Counted from the first letter of the stretch, positions 41,796-53,400 are shown. The stretch: DNA of 64,000 bases from Agarophyton chilense (GCA_030374765.1 JARGXX010000013.1:1116001-1180000), one strand, 5' to 3'. The notes: generated from the letters alone by a model not told the origin. Numbers and translations are program-made.

Positions 41796-44700
41796 TGCCG
41801 TCGTCGTGGTGCCGCCGGTGCAGCTGCTGCAGCGCCGCGCGGATCTCGTCCACCGTACCCGCAACCGCCGCCGGTATCACCTCTCCCTCTTCTCGCTCCT
41901 CCTCCTCCTCCACGCCCTCACCCTCACCCTCACCCTCACCCTCGCCCTCTCCCCCGCCCTCGCCGCACACCACCAGCGCCACCAGCGCCGCAAACTGCTC
42001 CGGCCGCAGCGCGCCCACGCCGTCCACCAGACACAGACACGCGCCCGCAAACAGCGGAAAGTCGCACGCCAGCACCGACGCCACCGCCCCGATCGCCGTC
42101 ATGGCCATGCGTCCGTCGCCCTGCACGCGCACCGCGTGGCAGTCCTCCAGCACCGCCATCACCGCCTGCTGCGCCCACCGCTGCTGCACCTGCGCCGCGC
42201 CCACGCGCTCCGCCAGCTGCGCCTCGCCCCGCCCCACGCTCTGCAGCTCGTCGCCGAGCTGCGCCTCGCGTCGTCGCAGTTTTCGTAGCTCCACCATCTC
42301 CGCGTCGCGTCCGTGCCACACCGACTGCCGCTGCAGCCGCTCCGCCACCTCCACGCGCCGCTTCTGCGCGTCGAACTCCGCTATCGCGCACCGCTGCAGC
42401 CGCGCCCCGCCCTCCGACGCCACCCGCCTCATCAGCTCGTCCGAGATGCGCTCCACCGCGTCGCGCTCCCCCACGTCAATCGGTCGGCACGTCGCCCGCC
42501 GCCGCCCCGAGTCCACTGCGTCGAACGTCGCCGCGTGCGGCATCATCACCACGTCCACGTTGCTCACAACCTCCGCCCCCTCCTCCGCCAGCGCCACCAC
42601 GTCCGACACACCCACCATCGTCCACAGCCCGTCCGCCAGGATGCACACCACCACCGCCTCGCCCTCCATCCCCGCCGCCGCCGCCTCCTCATCCAGCAGC
42701 CCCACAAACACCCCGCACACCACCTCATCCTTCCTCCGCCCATCCGCCCCCACCAGCTCGCTGCCCAGCCCCCTCCCCCTCCCCTCGCCCTCCGCCCCCG
42801 CCAGCATCATCCACTCGCCCCCCTCCGCCTCCCCGTCCACCGCCACCCCGATCAGCCTGCCCGCCGCGCTCGCCCGCAGCTCGTTGAACACCCTCCTGCG
42901 CAGCACGTCCGCGTACCGCCGCTCCATCGCCTTCAGCACCCGTTTCAACTCGTTCACCTTCGCCTCCCGCCGTTCGTACTCCGCCAGGCTTCCCCAGTCC
43001 TCGCAGTCCAGCCGCGACCGAATCGCCCTTTTCTCCACCTCCAGCCGCTCCACCGTCGCCCTCATCGCCGCCCTTTCCACCCACCCGCGATACGAATTCA
43101 GCGTGTACTCGAAAATCGACTCGTACCCGTCCGTCCCAAACCTCCGAACCGATCGCAGTACGCCCCCATACGACGACGACAGCGCGCAGTACCGCTCCTC
43201 GCCCGCAACCTCCTCAGCCCCCCCACCTCTCATTGCCCTCCGATTCCTCCACGACGCCCCGCCCCACACATCGTCCACATCCCCGCCGTCGCCCGTAAAC
43301 ATGCCGTGCAAAAGCGTCGACGCAATCTCGTACCCCGCCGTTTCGTCGTCCACGCATTCGTCGTACCACAACAACACCAGATTCCCCACGTCGTCCTTCT
43401 GCGCCCGCCCGGCCAACGCAGCCACCGTAGCCGCCCCAACCAGCCCCTTTGTGCTGTCATCGCAAACCCCGATCGCAGACGCGTCCATCAGAATGCTCTT
43501 GGCGCACGGCATTGCCGCGATCTCGCACCCTCCCAGAAACGAATCAGCGCACAACACCGGCACACATCCACACCTGAACAACTCCTCCACCACCAGCCGC
43601 ACAGCAGGCGCCAGTCCGCCGTGAACCACACCCACCCCAGAGCGCAAAATGTCCAACGCCCCGATGTCCGTGTCGCTCAAATCCCCCCCGCTCGCACTCT
43701 TAAACGCTTGCACAAGGTCTTCCACGTGCTCGCGGCTGTCGTCATCCCAAAAAAGGCTCACCTCCTCTCCCAGCGCGCTCTCCACAGCACGCGCCGCGTG
43801 CTCCGCCGCGTCACGCCCGCACACAAACGCAATGGCCGGAAACAGCAAAGAGGCCTCGTACGCAGCGTCCCTCCGCTTCTGCGCAGCCGCCCGGGAAGCC
43901 GCACTCCGTACCTTTCCCTTTCCGCGCCTCCCGCGTTTTCTGCGACACTTCTTGTGCACACTCTTCGCATCGGCAACAACCAGCGCCGCAATGTCTGCGA
44001 ATCGCGCTTCGCCCACGCTTCGAAAAAGTAAACTTGGCACACTCTCGGTCGGAATCATCTTGATGCCGTGTAGAAAACATTCGCTGTACTTGGGAACAGA
44101 GCATAACTTCACCTTGTCGTTGAGCATCTCCTTGAGTAAAGTTAGCGATACCTGCACAGGTGAGTCGTGCACGGCTGCATTGTATGCAAAAGTTCGTAGC
44201 AGAGGAAAGTGTTGCGGGCTTTCAATGCGATGCAAGAATGAAGCCTCTCGCGACGGGGTAACGGATAGCATACGGTTTTGGATCGTTTCCATCCACAGCG
44301 GAAGCAGCTGGTGCTCCGCAGGCGGCAGATCCGTCGTGAACACGCACAGCAGGATTCGACTTGGCAACGCGAGCAGAATTTCCTCCCACTCCGGCGCATT
44401 TGAATGGCTCAGCGTATCCACGAAGAATATGGATGTCTTCTGCAGCCACTCGCTCTCGTCGCAGTTGGCCAGTGCAGAGCGCATGAGTGCTGGTGAGGTG
44501 ATGATGAGACGGCAGCGGTCAATGTCCGCGCCAGCCGGGTCCGGCAAGCTATCAAGATGCAACTGAACCTCTTGGTGCCCGTCCGTTCCCAATTGGGCGC
44601 AAACCAGCGTGTACGCAGTTTCGGCAGCACGAGGAGACTCTGCGCAATACACGATAAGCTCCTTCCACAGGCGGCTTCTCATGAACACGTCAACGAGCAC

Positions 44701-45159
44701 CGGGTGTTTCTGATGTGAAGTCGGGGCGACAAAAAGCGCGGAGCGCCTCGAAAGCAAAGCCTGCACCACGTCCTTCTGCGGCTCCGATAGCGGAACAGTA
44801 TCGCGGGTGAACAGCAGCTCCCGGATCTGCTCGCTGTGCGCCGCGTCTGAGGGTGAAGTGTGCGCATCGAACAATCCAAAGGAGCTGTTGGGATGCGGCG
44901 CCTCGCAGAGATGAGCGTCAGAAGCGTGGATGACCTGCATTGTGTGCAGGTCTATAAAGCGATCTGCGGACGTATCCTGGTTGAGCGCGGAGGAGTGGCG
45001 TGGGTGCCAGCTGTGCGTGGCGCGGGGGGCTTGGCGTTGCCATGCCGGCGGAGAGCATTCCGGCGGGGGGCGGTGCGCACCAAGCACGGAGGCGGGGAGC
45101 GGGCGGAGGGGGACCGCGGGAAGGAAGAGAAGCGACGACGACGACGACGGCGGCGGCAT
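41221..45159 (-). CDS. Degenerate Ski2-like DExH helicase (motifs I, II and VI altered)
   Basis: 1312 residues from ATG 45159. Fold markers of Ski2-type RNA helicases are visible: 'SEPQKDVVQALL' (Q-like, ~125), 'ALFVAPTS' (motif I, ~143), 'IFFVDTLS' (motif II, ~245), 'AIAFVCGRDAAEHAARA' (IV, ~442), 'GVGVVHGGLAPAVRLVVEEL' (Ia/Ib-like second-domain block, ~508), 'VLCADSFLGGCEIAAMPC' (V, ~536) and 'AALAGRAQKDD' (VI, ~580). A DSHCT-like C-terminal region begins near 'GRMAMTAIGAVAS'. The P-loop GKT is 'SHQK', DEAH is 'DTLS', and VI lacks its second Arg, so ATPase activity is unlikely. A scaffold or RNA-binding role is an inference. The N-terminus is Ser/Pro-rich and could be an organelle transit peptide. 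Acidic and GD-rich runs near the C-terminus come from hexamer repeats. Confidence 0.75.
41449..41556. repeat. Hexamer minisatellite (CCATCT/CCATCG) in the helicase gene
   Basis: About 18 units of CCATCN/CCACCT-type hexamers encode a Gly-Asp dipeptide run (minus strand) in the helicase C-terminal region. Confidence 0.9.
41911..41950. repeat. CCCTCA hexamer repeat in the helicase gene
   Basis: About six CCCTCA/CCCTCG units encode a Gly-Glu run on the minus strand. Confidence 0.85.
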
Positions 45160-46955
45160 GGTGCGGCGTGGCGGCGAGGTCGCGGAGCTCACGACGGCGC
45201 CACTAATGACGCTCGATAGAGCTAGCAGCTAGATTCGTAGAGAGCGTTGTTGGCGTGCTGTCCTGCGCGTGAGATATGCTGCGCGCACACGTGTGCGCTC
45301 CTCCGCCATTTGCGGCTGTACGCGTCGCTCATTGGGCACCGAAAAATCTAAGCCGACCGATCTTGTAGAGTAAAAGCTGTAGTTTACTGTTTCTCGAATA
45401 GCTGTCGATCTCAAGTCCAAAGAAGCTTGGCACCTTAGGCGAGAACAGGGGAGGGGTCGGTGGGGAACGAGAGTGGCGAGACGCGACGGCGGAGAACACT
45501 CACGATGGCGCGCGAGGGCGGTGAAGTACCCCGGCGGTGAACTGCGATATCTGTGGGGTATGGGAACGGGGGTATGGGAACGGGGGTATGCGATGGCAGT
45601 GGCGGGGGAATAAGAGCTGTATGAAATGAGAGCGGTTTGGTGCGAGGGCGATGAAGTGCGATAAACAGGGGATGAGAGTTTGGTGATGTACGACGGTGGC
45701 GCAAAAGCGGTTGCGAGCCATTGAGAGCAGGCTTTTGATATGGCAGACAACGCAGCGGGGCAGCTGGAACGGCTAGGTAGATACCTTGCTCAGCCTCTTG
45801 TATAGTTGAATCCAACCTCTTGGTAGAGGAGACATTAAAGAATCCTGACCACGGTGCTAATCGGGAAGAAAGAGCAATGGTGTTGGATTGAGGCAGAGAT
45901 GAAGGTGCTGCCCAACAAAACGGAAGCGGTCAAGCAAGATTTCAGAGTCGGGCGGAGAGAGGGAGGGGGATGGATAGTGGTTGGGGGACGGACGACACAA
46001 TTCGTTCACTGAAAGAGGTCCGAGTACATGATGTCCAGTCGGGGGAAGGAGCTGTAGATTTCTGATATTTCGTCTGGGCCTGTTTTCGAGAGTCGATGCA
46101 GAAAGTCGGTGGGTATTGGGTGTCGGACGGATGAATGAATCGTTCCACTGGAATGCTGAGTTTTCAGCAAACACCATAGAAAAGAACAATGGATGCGGAC
46201 AGCATCCGAATGTGCGCGATTTGAGAAGAAAAAAATAAACAGTAGATCAGTCAAATGATTGAATAAATTTGATTTGGTACTCGAGGCAAATTGACCAAGT
46301 TAAACAGACATGCGGTGAGGAGGACTCGAGTTGTTCTTCTGAGTTTTGTGGTCGGTGTGTCGTAGAGCTGCGGTTCTGTGTCAGAAGTAAACTGTTGCGC
46401 AGGCGGCATTGACGGGAAGAATTATCACCCAGATGGCAGAGTTTGGGCCATAAAAAAGCTCTGGCAGAGACGTTGATCTCCCCAGCGAGGGAGTTGTGGC
46501 AGAAGGTCCGGAATAGTTGATGTAGCAGACGTAGTAATAAGTGAATTCTGTTAGGCAGACAAGTTGCGTCGAATGTTAGAGGTGTTTTGAGCAAATGAAT
46601 TGAATTCCTCGGTTAGAAAAATGAGGCGGAAGATAAGAGCCGGGTTATTTCGGTGTCGAAAGCGGTCAGTGGGAAGTGGAAAGGTGGAAGATCATTGGGA
46701 CTGTTAGAAGTAAAGAGGTGGGCATGGTCAGGGTACAGGGTTCGCGAATGATGCGCTGCTTTGGGGACGAACTGGGAATTAGAGGAAGAAGAGAGAATAC
46801 TTGAGGCTACGGGATAAACTGGAGGATTGCGACGAATTCGGAGAACCAAGAATCCCAAAAGGTGAGTTGACCGCCGATGGAATACTGCTCACAAGAACTG
46901 AATACCAACCAGAAAAGGAATGCAACAACAATGCACAAAGAGCCCTGCCGCTGTC
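45160..46955. other. Intergenic region, no gene seen
   Basis: The first part is the promoter side of the helicase gene. A short GGGTATGGGAAC repeat lies near 45556-45600. Frames in 45.2-46.8 kb on the minus strand are Ser/Pro/His-rich without domains; I do not accept them. Confidence 0.55.
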
Positions 46956-46999
46956 GGTTCCCGGACTGGTTCCCGGACTAGTTCCCGGACTGGTTCCCG
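46956..46999. repeat. 12-bp tandem repeat (GGTTCCCGGACT)
   Basis: Three and a half near-perfect units in intergenic sequence. Confidence 0.9.
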
Positions 47000-47096
47000 A
47001 AGAAGTTAATATGCTCCTTGCACAAAAAATGTGAATAGACTAGAGAGAAATTGGCCATAGCTTCTCCCTGACGACGTGTTTGGATGAGAAAGATTG

Positions 47097-47711
47097 TTAT
47101 TTCCAGAAAAGAAAAATCTTTCGAATCCTTCTGCGGACGCGCATCAAAGATACGACTCTTTCACGTTTCCTGATGTTCTTTCTGACCTCCTCAGTTTCTT
47201 TCGCTTCTTTTTGCTTATCGGGTAGCTCTTCCCCCTCTCTCCACAGCACCCATTTTTCGTCATATTTATCCCGGTAAAAAGCTACAAAGTCTACGGGGGG
47301 AGAATACTCATCTTCAGGGAGCAGCTTTTCCAGACTTCTCTCTTTTCTATTCACATTCCATGCCCGAGGAACATACTTAACTTCAACTTCTTCGGAAATC
47401 AGTTCTTCACCAGAACGGTGGGGCTTGAGCAATGAAAAAATGGACCTGTTCTGATCTTCTTCCACAGCGACTCCATCATTAATTCTTTCTTTTTTGCCAT
47501 TTTCTTTATCTTCTTCTCTGATCAGAATCCAATTCTTATGAGCAGAATTCCAGCGGTAGCCGACCAATCTTACGGGCGGCTTGTACTCCTCGCAGAGAAT
47601 TCCTTTCATTACTCTTTCTCGTGGGTCGTCCACTTCATCTTTCCGTCGAACGTATTTAATCTCTCCAGCTCGTTCAAGCACTGGTTCTTTGTAACGCCAG
47701 GACCTCACCAT
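47097..47711 (-). CDS. Unknown charged protein with two ~50-residue internal repeats
   Basis: 204 residues from ATG 47711. Two copies of one module lie at residues ~17-67 and ~109-159: both have K-Y-V-x-R, R-E-R or K-E-R, then E-[DE]-Y-x-P-P-V-x-[LF]-V-[AG]-[FY]-R and finally W-[IV]-L-x-R-E ('KPPVRLVGYR' versus 'SPPVDFVAFY'). Conservation of the pattern while the DNA has diverged argues for a selected protein. The linker is acidic and Lys-rich; the C-terminus is very basic ('VRRRIRKIFLFWK'). No signal peptide or membrane segment. The module may be a small beta-rich fold (alternating hydrophobics), but I do not recognise it. Likely nuclear or cytosolic. Confidence 0.65.
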   Translation of the reverse strand: MVRSWRYKEPVLERAGEIKYVRRKDEVDDPRERVMKGILCEEYKPPVRLVGYRWNSAHKNWILIREEDKENGKKERINDGVAVEEDQNRSIFSLLKPHRSGEELISEEVEVKYVPRAWNVNRKERSLEKLLPEDEYSPPVDFVAFYRDKYDEKWVLWREGEELPDKQKEAKETEEVRKNIRKRERVVSLMRVRRRIRKIFLFWK

Positions 47712-48193
47712 TGTATTCTTTAGTTTTGAAATGCCGTATGTGGCAGCTTTGTTCCTTTCTTCTCAAGCTTTTAAATCAGGGGGTGGTGCAAAGCTACCTG
47801 TATGGTCGTAGGACATGAAGCGACTGCGTGTATATTTATATAAAATGAATGTCAAGGTTAGAAGCCCTTGCGGGCGACTCTTGAATTTCATTGTTCTTGT
47901 CAGTTCCTAAAAGCTAATACTAATATCAACCCAAACGATAGTTCGAATCATAAAACTAGACCTAGGATGCGTTTGCGCATGAAACACGGAATTATCCATC
48001 TCCTTTCACTCCTAAAGGAAGGTTATCATGTCGGAATGAAGAAAATTTGAGACATACCGGACGAAATGTGGGAGCAAAAACGTACGTCAGTCATGTTACA
48101 ATTCATCTGCCTGTTTTGGAATGAAATGCTTTGATTACTATGATGACAATACAACGAAATGAGCTAGGTATCGGCCTCTTTTGAGTGCATTCT
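47712..48193. other. No gene seen
   Basis: Upstream of the two-repeat protein gene; AT-rich promoter-like sequence with a TATATTTATATAAAAT stretch near 47830. Confidence 0.45.
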
Positions 48194-48535
48194 TCAATGC
48201 AGAAATCGGGGATATGAGTACAATTTGAAGAGAAGAAGATTCTGTGCTCCACATTCACGGGGTTGTTTTCTGTTCACCAAAATGTAATAATTTGAAGAGA
48301 TACGGCGCGTCACTTGAAAAAATGGTCGTGCATTAGGGTACAGATAGTCGCGAATTTGGTGAATTATCAATTTTTCGCCCACAGAATCAGCGCTCCTGTA
48401 CAATGACTCCACAAAAACTTCTGATACGAGAGATTTACTGTTTGGGTTCATGTAAAGTTGTTCCAAAGTAGTGCCAGAAATTTGGTATCCATCTTTAGAG
48501 ATAACGATACCATAAATAAAACCTTGCTCGATTGT
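48194..48535 (-). pseudogene. Possible decayed gene fragment, unknown family
   Basis: The minus frame from about 48535 reads 'GFIYGIVISKDGYQISGTTL' and 'VSEVFVESLYRSADSV', ending at 48194, with one in-frame TGA at its upstream end. The stretch has protein-like composition, but no domain is recognised. Confidence 0.3.
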
Positions 48536-48995
48536 TCAAAAGAAAACTATTGGCTTCACCATTGATTGAAACACATTTTAATTGCAGAAAGTCTCCGTGG
48601 TTAGAGTAATAGTGGGCATATTTTTTAAAAGCAGACACCGAAATCTCCAACCCGTCATTTTCCAATATGTTTAATAGTTGTATAGATATTCATCCTGGTC
48701 ACCTTCATTGGGGTGAAAAAAAGAATTCACGGTTCTTGAATATATTTAAATTTGTGTAGGTAGGTAGGTAGTCATCTTGACCATCTTTAGTAGGAATTTA
48801 AGGTATCTTTAATGATTTGAAACAAAATAAAAAATGAGTGTTGCATCGAAGAGAGAAGCGTAATTGTGCGATTCATCACGAACAGAGTGAGAAAAGATGA
48901 TACGAAACCAATTACGAAAATCGTGGTGCTTGGCGGAACAAAGAACGAGTTCTGCAGTCTATCGTCTTCTCCGGCGTTCTTCACATACAAGCATG

Positions 48996-49029
<34 letters not shown>

Positions 49030-49818
49030 TTTACCAGGAAGCATTTTGCCGGAAAACTGGACGGATGTTGTATGTGTACCCAAAATATGGGGATTTTTCT
49101 TTTTCTCTAAATTATTACGCTATCAACTCGATTCGTTCAGAGACAAGGTTTCGAGCAGAAACCATATTTGAACAGCAATACCTGAATATCTATAAAAAGA
49201 ATCGATATAGCCAAGCCGAACTTTTCTCTTCACTGTTGAAGTCGTCTCCGCCTCATTCCGAGATAAACAAAGTATATACTACCAACCAAGGGGCCCATCT
49301 GTGACCTTTTCCCCCATCCTACTCAGTCATTAGTCGCACCGTAGAATAGGAAGAGACGTCCGCATTCATAAAATCAAAAACGAAAAGGAGAAGATAATGG
49401 AACAATCGGGAAATATGTGCCGGAGGTCTAAACTCGTAATCGGAAGATGAGTATGCACTAAAACATGGAGGACCGGGCTTCTCGGCCCTCAACAATTTAC
49501 ACGTCGAGCAGTAACCCTTCGTACCATCGTAAATAAAGTCAATCTTTTTGATAAGTTCCTAGCTACTAGAGAGGTGAGTGAACATTAGCAGTAGATGCAG
49601 TCCCCAATTGTGTACCGATGTTTGGCTGTATCCTAAGCCAAACATCGATTTGAAGAATATCTGAATAGTTTGCGAAACAGAATGAATCACGAATTCATTC
49701 TTGAGCGGAAAGCGCGTAGGTAGTCGTCCATTGAACGCGTACAATATCTGCAAATATCATCAGCTGGCCAGTTGATGAGGGCCCGCAACTATCGCGTGTG
49801 CTGGCAAATTCCTTATCG
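48536..49818. other. No gene seen; includes an AT microsatellite
   Basis: AT-rich. An (AT)n run spans 48998-49028 and makes a spurious Ile-Tyr frame. A GTAGGTAGGTAGGTAG run lies near 48756. Confidence 0.6.
48998..49028. repeat. (AT)n microsatellite
   Basis: About 15 AT units. Confidence 0.95.
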
Positions 49819-51906
49819 CTATGCAACATCCGTGGGCACGCCACTGTATTCTTCATATATTCGATCACGAAACAAAAAGTAACAAAAGTTTCTTCCCGTT
49901 CTGTTCCAAATTTCCTTCATCGCATCCATGCGTGTCGATCCGAAATGAGAGAGGATATGATGATGACCCGCCGCTGCATCAGCGCTGATCCGCATGTGAT
50001 TCTCCATCTCCCAGTGAGTGACAAACCAAAGATTTTCAAGTTTTAGGCAGCGTGTCCGAAGAATATCAAGTGTCCGTACCACATCCTCTGTGCTCATGGA
50101 ACAACCCCAGTTTACCAAATGACCTCTAGAGTATATGTTCACTCGAAAGGAGCGCAACCCCGCTCCCTTCATGGCAATCAAATGCTCAAACATTTCCATA
50201 CTCAACCATGATCTACGGAGAGACAGATGTTCTATCTCGCTGGGACTATGCGCTACGCTGTTGAAAAAGTGTAGGCACGATTCCCTGGTACTAGTTTGAA
50301 TCTCTTGGTCACCTGTTTCCACCAGGAGTACTTTCAAGTGATGTAACTTTTCAACTAACATTCCCAGACTTATCCAACTGAGTTCTTGGTTTGGAGAAGC
50401 CATATGAAAGTCCAGCACTGTTAAATTTGGACAGTTTTGGTGGAGAAATCGAAAGTCAGACGAGTTTAAAGGCGTGGAACCGCAATCATTGTCTGCCATC
50501 AGCGTGTGCACCTTGCTCATGAGGAATTTGAATTGCTGATTTGGAAGGGCCTTGAAACGAAGATCACAAGCAATCAAACCAACTCGCGTGAGATTGGGAA
50601 AATGCCGCTTCCACGCCAAACATTTGTACATGTTAGGAGGAAAATGGGAGCGATGAAAGGTAATGGTTCGGATTCGGTCACATTTTTTAAATGCACTGAT
50701 GACAGATTCATCTCTGACGATTCGCAAGTGAGATACAGACGGCGGTAACCGAACAAACTCGTACGAAACAGGCGGCCTGTGATTCATGTTTTCCACCACA
50801 ATAAGTCGACAACGCGGAAAGGCAGTTTCAGCTCGTCGGAGGAATGCGTTTGGTAATAGTTGAAAGCGACGAGCATCACTAGAATATGATTCCTCCAAAT
50901 CGCGGATCTTAAAGTGCACAGATAGCAACTCAGGCATGTTTGGGATAATGTGAGGGGGAAATGCTGCACGCTGCTCTTCAGTCGTCACCGTCAGTTCAAG
51001 GTGCGTTAAATATTTTCTCGTTGGGCTTAAGACGTTGCTCAAACAGAGATCATTGCTGTTGGTGAGAGGCAAACAACGCAACGAGGAAAGGACCATTTTC
51101 TTGAATTGCACTTTGGAAAACATGAAGGTACCGAGCACGCAACGAATGCATGTTTTTGGCAGTCCCATAAAGGATGTTGTGTTAAAGATGTGAGGAGGTG
51201 CTAGCAACAGAGCCCACGACGTGAGCATCCGACAGTCATCGTTATGTCCGGATGCGAGGAATGACAAGCTATTGTAGAAGGTATTTGGTTCTGTGGGGCT
51301 AGCGCTAGGGCCCAAGCGGGGCTCACGGTCGATTATAATGCGCGTTGCGAGCTTGGCGGCACTAAAGAGGATTTTCTGACGGTAAGAAAAGCTGTATTCG
51401 TTCTCTGATTGTGTTGTTGTTTGTGGGATCAAAGCGCAGTCATGAGCTTTTCCGAACGGCACAAACTTGTGAAAGAAGGACATAATGATTTGGCAAAAGG
51501 TACGCGAAACAGACGCAAATGGTAAAAGTCTCCACACAACGTGACGAATTGCGCGGATGGACGGCTCGTTGTCTCGGAATCCATCATGAAAACTGACGTG
51601 CGCTACGTGTTCGAAAACATTGGTAAGAACTTCAACGGGGAGTTTCTCGAGTGGAAACACGGACGACTCGCTGGGGTGACAAGGAGGGAGGGCAGATGGG
51701 TTGGATTGAAAGTTTGCAGCATAGTCGCCGGATCTGTTTCGAGTACGTGTTGGAGTGAGAGAGAGCGCGGCGGCTCTGTCGCTGCGCGACGTAAGCGTGT
51801 GGGCCGGTGACGGAATAGGTTGTGCGGAAAGCTGTTCGCAAGATTGGCAAGAATCGCTAGATATGGCCGGGGCAGTGGCTGTAAAGCTGAAAAGTTGTTC
51901 GTTCAT
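49819..51906 (-). CDS. F-box protein with leucine-rich-repeat-like C-terminal region
   Basis: 695 residues from ATG 51906 to TAG 49819-49821, no intron. An F-box lies at about residues 84-130 ('FPLEKLPVEVLTNVFEHVA', followed by a Trp and 'FASVSRTFCQII'), the module that docks to Skp1 in SCF ubiquitin ligases. After it come many irregular leucine-rich segments ('HLELTVTT', 'LTRVGLIACDLRF', 'LTVLDFHMASP', 'LHHLKVLLVET', 'EIEHLSLRRSWL'), which would bind the substrate. The first 80 residues are Ser/Thr/Pro-rich and disordered. The substrate is unknown. Length and layout are typical of algal and fungal F-box/LRR proteins. Confidence 0.8.
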   Translation of the reverse strand: MNEQLFSFTATAPAISSDSCQSCEQLSAQPIPSPAHTLTSRSDRAAALSLTPTRTRNRSGDYAANFQSNPSALPPCHPSESSVFPLEKLPVEVLTNVFEHVAHVSFHDGFRDNEPSIRAIRHVVWRLLPFASVSRTFCQIIMSFFHKFVPFGKAHDCALIPQTTTQSENEYSFSYRQKILFSAAKLATRIIIDREPRLGPSASPTEPNTFYNSLSFLASGHNDDCRMLTSWALLLAPPHIFNTTSFMGLPKTCIRCVLGTFMFSKVQFKKMVLSSLRCLPLTNSNDLCLSNVLSPTRKYLTHLELTVTTEEQRAAFPPHIIPNMPELLSVHFKIRDLEESYSSDARRFQLLPNAFLRRAETAFPRCRLIVVENMNHRPPVSYEFVRLPPSVSHLRIVRDESVISAFKKCDRIRTITFHRSHFPPNMYKCLAWKRHFPNLTRVGLIACDLRFKALPNQQFKFLMSKVHTLMADNDCGSTPLNSSDFRFLHQNCPNLTVLDFHMASPNQELSWISLGMLVEKLHHLKVLLVETGDQEIQTSTRESCLHFFNSVAHSPSEIEHLSLRRSWLSMEMFEHLIAMKGAGLRSFRVNIYSRGHLVNWGCSMSTEDVVRTLDILRTRCLKLENLWFVTHWEMENHMRISADAAAGHHHILSHFGSTRMDAMKEIWNRTGRNFCYFLFRDRIYEEYSGVPTDVA

Positions 51907-52548
51907 AACGCGGGCCGGTCACGAAGAGGAGCGCAACGGGCCCGACAACCACCAGTTTGTAGACGAAGGGGAAGGACGGGCCGCGGCTCCACAGCCAGTC
52001 TGTTGGCTGAAGAAGGGAAGGACTGGCCGCGCCGCACGCCGCAAGTGTGCGGGCGAGTTGGAATGGAGAGCGCCCCGCGCGACGAAGCGAAAGGGGGTGG
52101 CTGCACGTGGGAAGAGCTGGCGGTTATCGAGCGCAGCACGGGCTACCACGAGCTGCGCTATGCGCCATATTATTCGAGCCACGCGTGACGCGGTGAACAG
52201 TGCGCAGCAGATCACAAAAGGAAAAAGACGTTGATGCTTTATTTGCCGTAGCGCAAGACGCAACCACGCCAAACGAAAACACCACGATGGACAATCAAAA
52301 CAGCAGTAAACACGAGGCACGAATAGTAACCTCTCTTCAACATGTATCTCCGACAAGCGGAAACACTTTCCCCAAAGCCTCCCCAAAACCGAAGAGATAT
52401 CCCCAACCGCGTCAGGTGAACGAATCAATTCAACCCCGAACTCATCCCCACAGATACATTAGTAGTACCAAACGAAAAAACCCCCTTCGCCGTTGTGTAG
52501 GAGCGAGTATGATGCATTCTATCTTACGCGCTTGACATATCGCCGTCA
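51907..52548. other. Intergenic, no gene seen
   Basis: GC-rich promoter side of the F-box gene, then the 3' side of the carbonic anhydrase gene. No supported frame. Confidence 0.5.
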
Positions 52549-53400
52549 TTACGCCACATAACATGTGACGGGACGCTCGTTCAAAGGCTTAACTGGTCGG
52601 TTGTTGCCATCAATGCTAGTTCCAGCCGTACGCGAGTACTCATGCACCTGTCGCTCTGAGATGGACCATACGTTCATGGACATGAACCACGTGACGCCTT
52701 CAGTACACGGCGGGGTGGTCAGCGATCCAGAATACGAGCAGTAACCCTTGTTATGGTCCACAATTTGACCCACGGGAATGGACCATTCCACGCGATCTGT
52801 CTTCACACCGTCCAGCACAGTTGTGAGAACGCGGTTGTCTCCGTACTCGGGGGTGACCCTCTGATAGATGCGAGCGGGGTACGAGGTCTCATCGGCGTAG
52901 TCGAACATGGTGCCAATGACGGCCAGCGAGCCATCCTCGGCGGCGTGAACCATGTGGCATTCCAACGGATATTGCTTGCCGAACAGCTTGTGCTCACTGG
53001 GCGAGTGGAAATGTACGTTGATAAGCTCGTAAGTTTTGCCGTTGAAGGTAGTGGTACCGCAAGAACCCGATTCATCGCTGCAAGACATGGCCCAATTGTA
53101 CGAACTTGCTCCGAATGTCATGTTTGCCATGTTCATCCTCGGTCTAGGACCGGCGGCCTTCGGAGCGTATTGGACGTTGGCCGGGAAATTGATCGGCGAC
53201 TGACTGTCACCATCTTTGCATGCGGCGAATTCTTCCTTGATGTTACCCCAGTTGGACGGGTTGTTCGGTAATGTGATATCGTAAGCAAAGTCGCCAACGG
53301 CGGATTTCACTGGACACCCTGACGAATCAACCTCGAGTTCCTCGTTAGCCAGCACGGAAACGGTGAAGAGCGAAAGAACGAAAACTGTAAACAACTTCAT
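52549..53400 (-). CDS. Secreted alpha-type carbonic anhydrase
   Basis: 283 residues from ATG 53400 to TAA 52549. It converts CO2 and water to bicarbonate and proton; in marine algae external forms feed CO2 to photosynthesis. A signal peptide lies at residues 1-18 ('KLFTVFVLSLFTVSVLA'), so it is probably periplasmic or in the cell wall. Alpha-CA hallmarks: 'SQSPINF' (66-72); zinc-binding His 130, 132 and 149 in 'INVHFHSPSEH' and 'LECHMVH'; the gate Glu-His; and 'SLTTPPCTEGVTWF' near the C-terminal third. Cys pairs for a disulfide are present. All active-site residues I can identify are intact. The length is normal. No intron. A TATA-like box lies upstream at 53554-53560. Confidence 0.95.
   Translation of the reverse strand: MKLFTVFVLSLFTVSVLANEELEVDSSGCPVKSAVGDFAYDITLPNNPSNWGNIKEEFAACKDGDSQSPINFPANVQYAPKAAGPRPRMNMANMTFGASSYNWAMSCSDESGSCGTTTFNGKTYELINVHFHSPSEHKLFGKQYPLECHMVHAAEDGSLAVIGTMFDYADETSYPARIYQRVTPEYGDNRVLTTVLDGVKTDRVEWSIPVGQIVDHNKGYCSYSGSLTTPPCTEGVTWFMSMNVWSISERQVHEYSRTAGTSIDGNNRPVKPLNERPVTCYVA

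Noticed and set aside
40481..44031. Long + frames (up to about 1050 codons) opposite the helicase gene
   Set aside because: Composition-driven; Ser/Pro/Arg runs come from hexamer repeats. The minus frame carries helicase motifs.
45229..46858. Minus frames at 45.2-46.9 kb as genes
   Set aside because: Ser/Pro/His-rich, no conserved motif, no internal repeat or domain; consistent with chance frames.
48866..49304. + frames through the AT repeat as coding
   Set aside because: Ile-Tyr run is a microsatellite artefact; no flanking domain.
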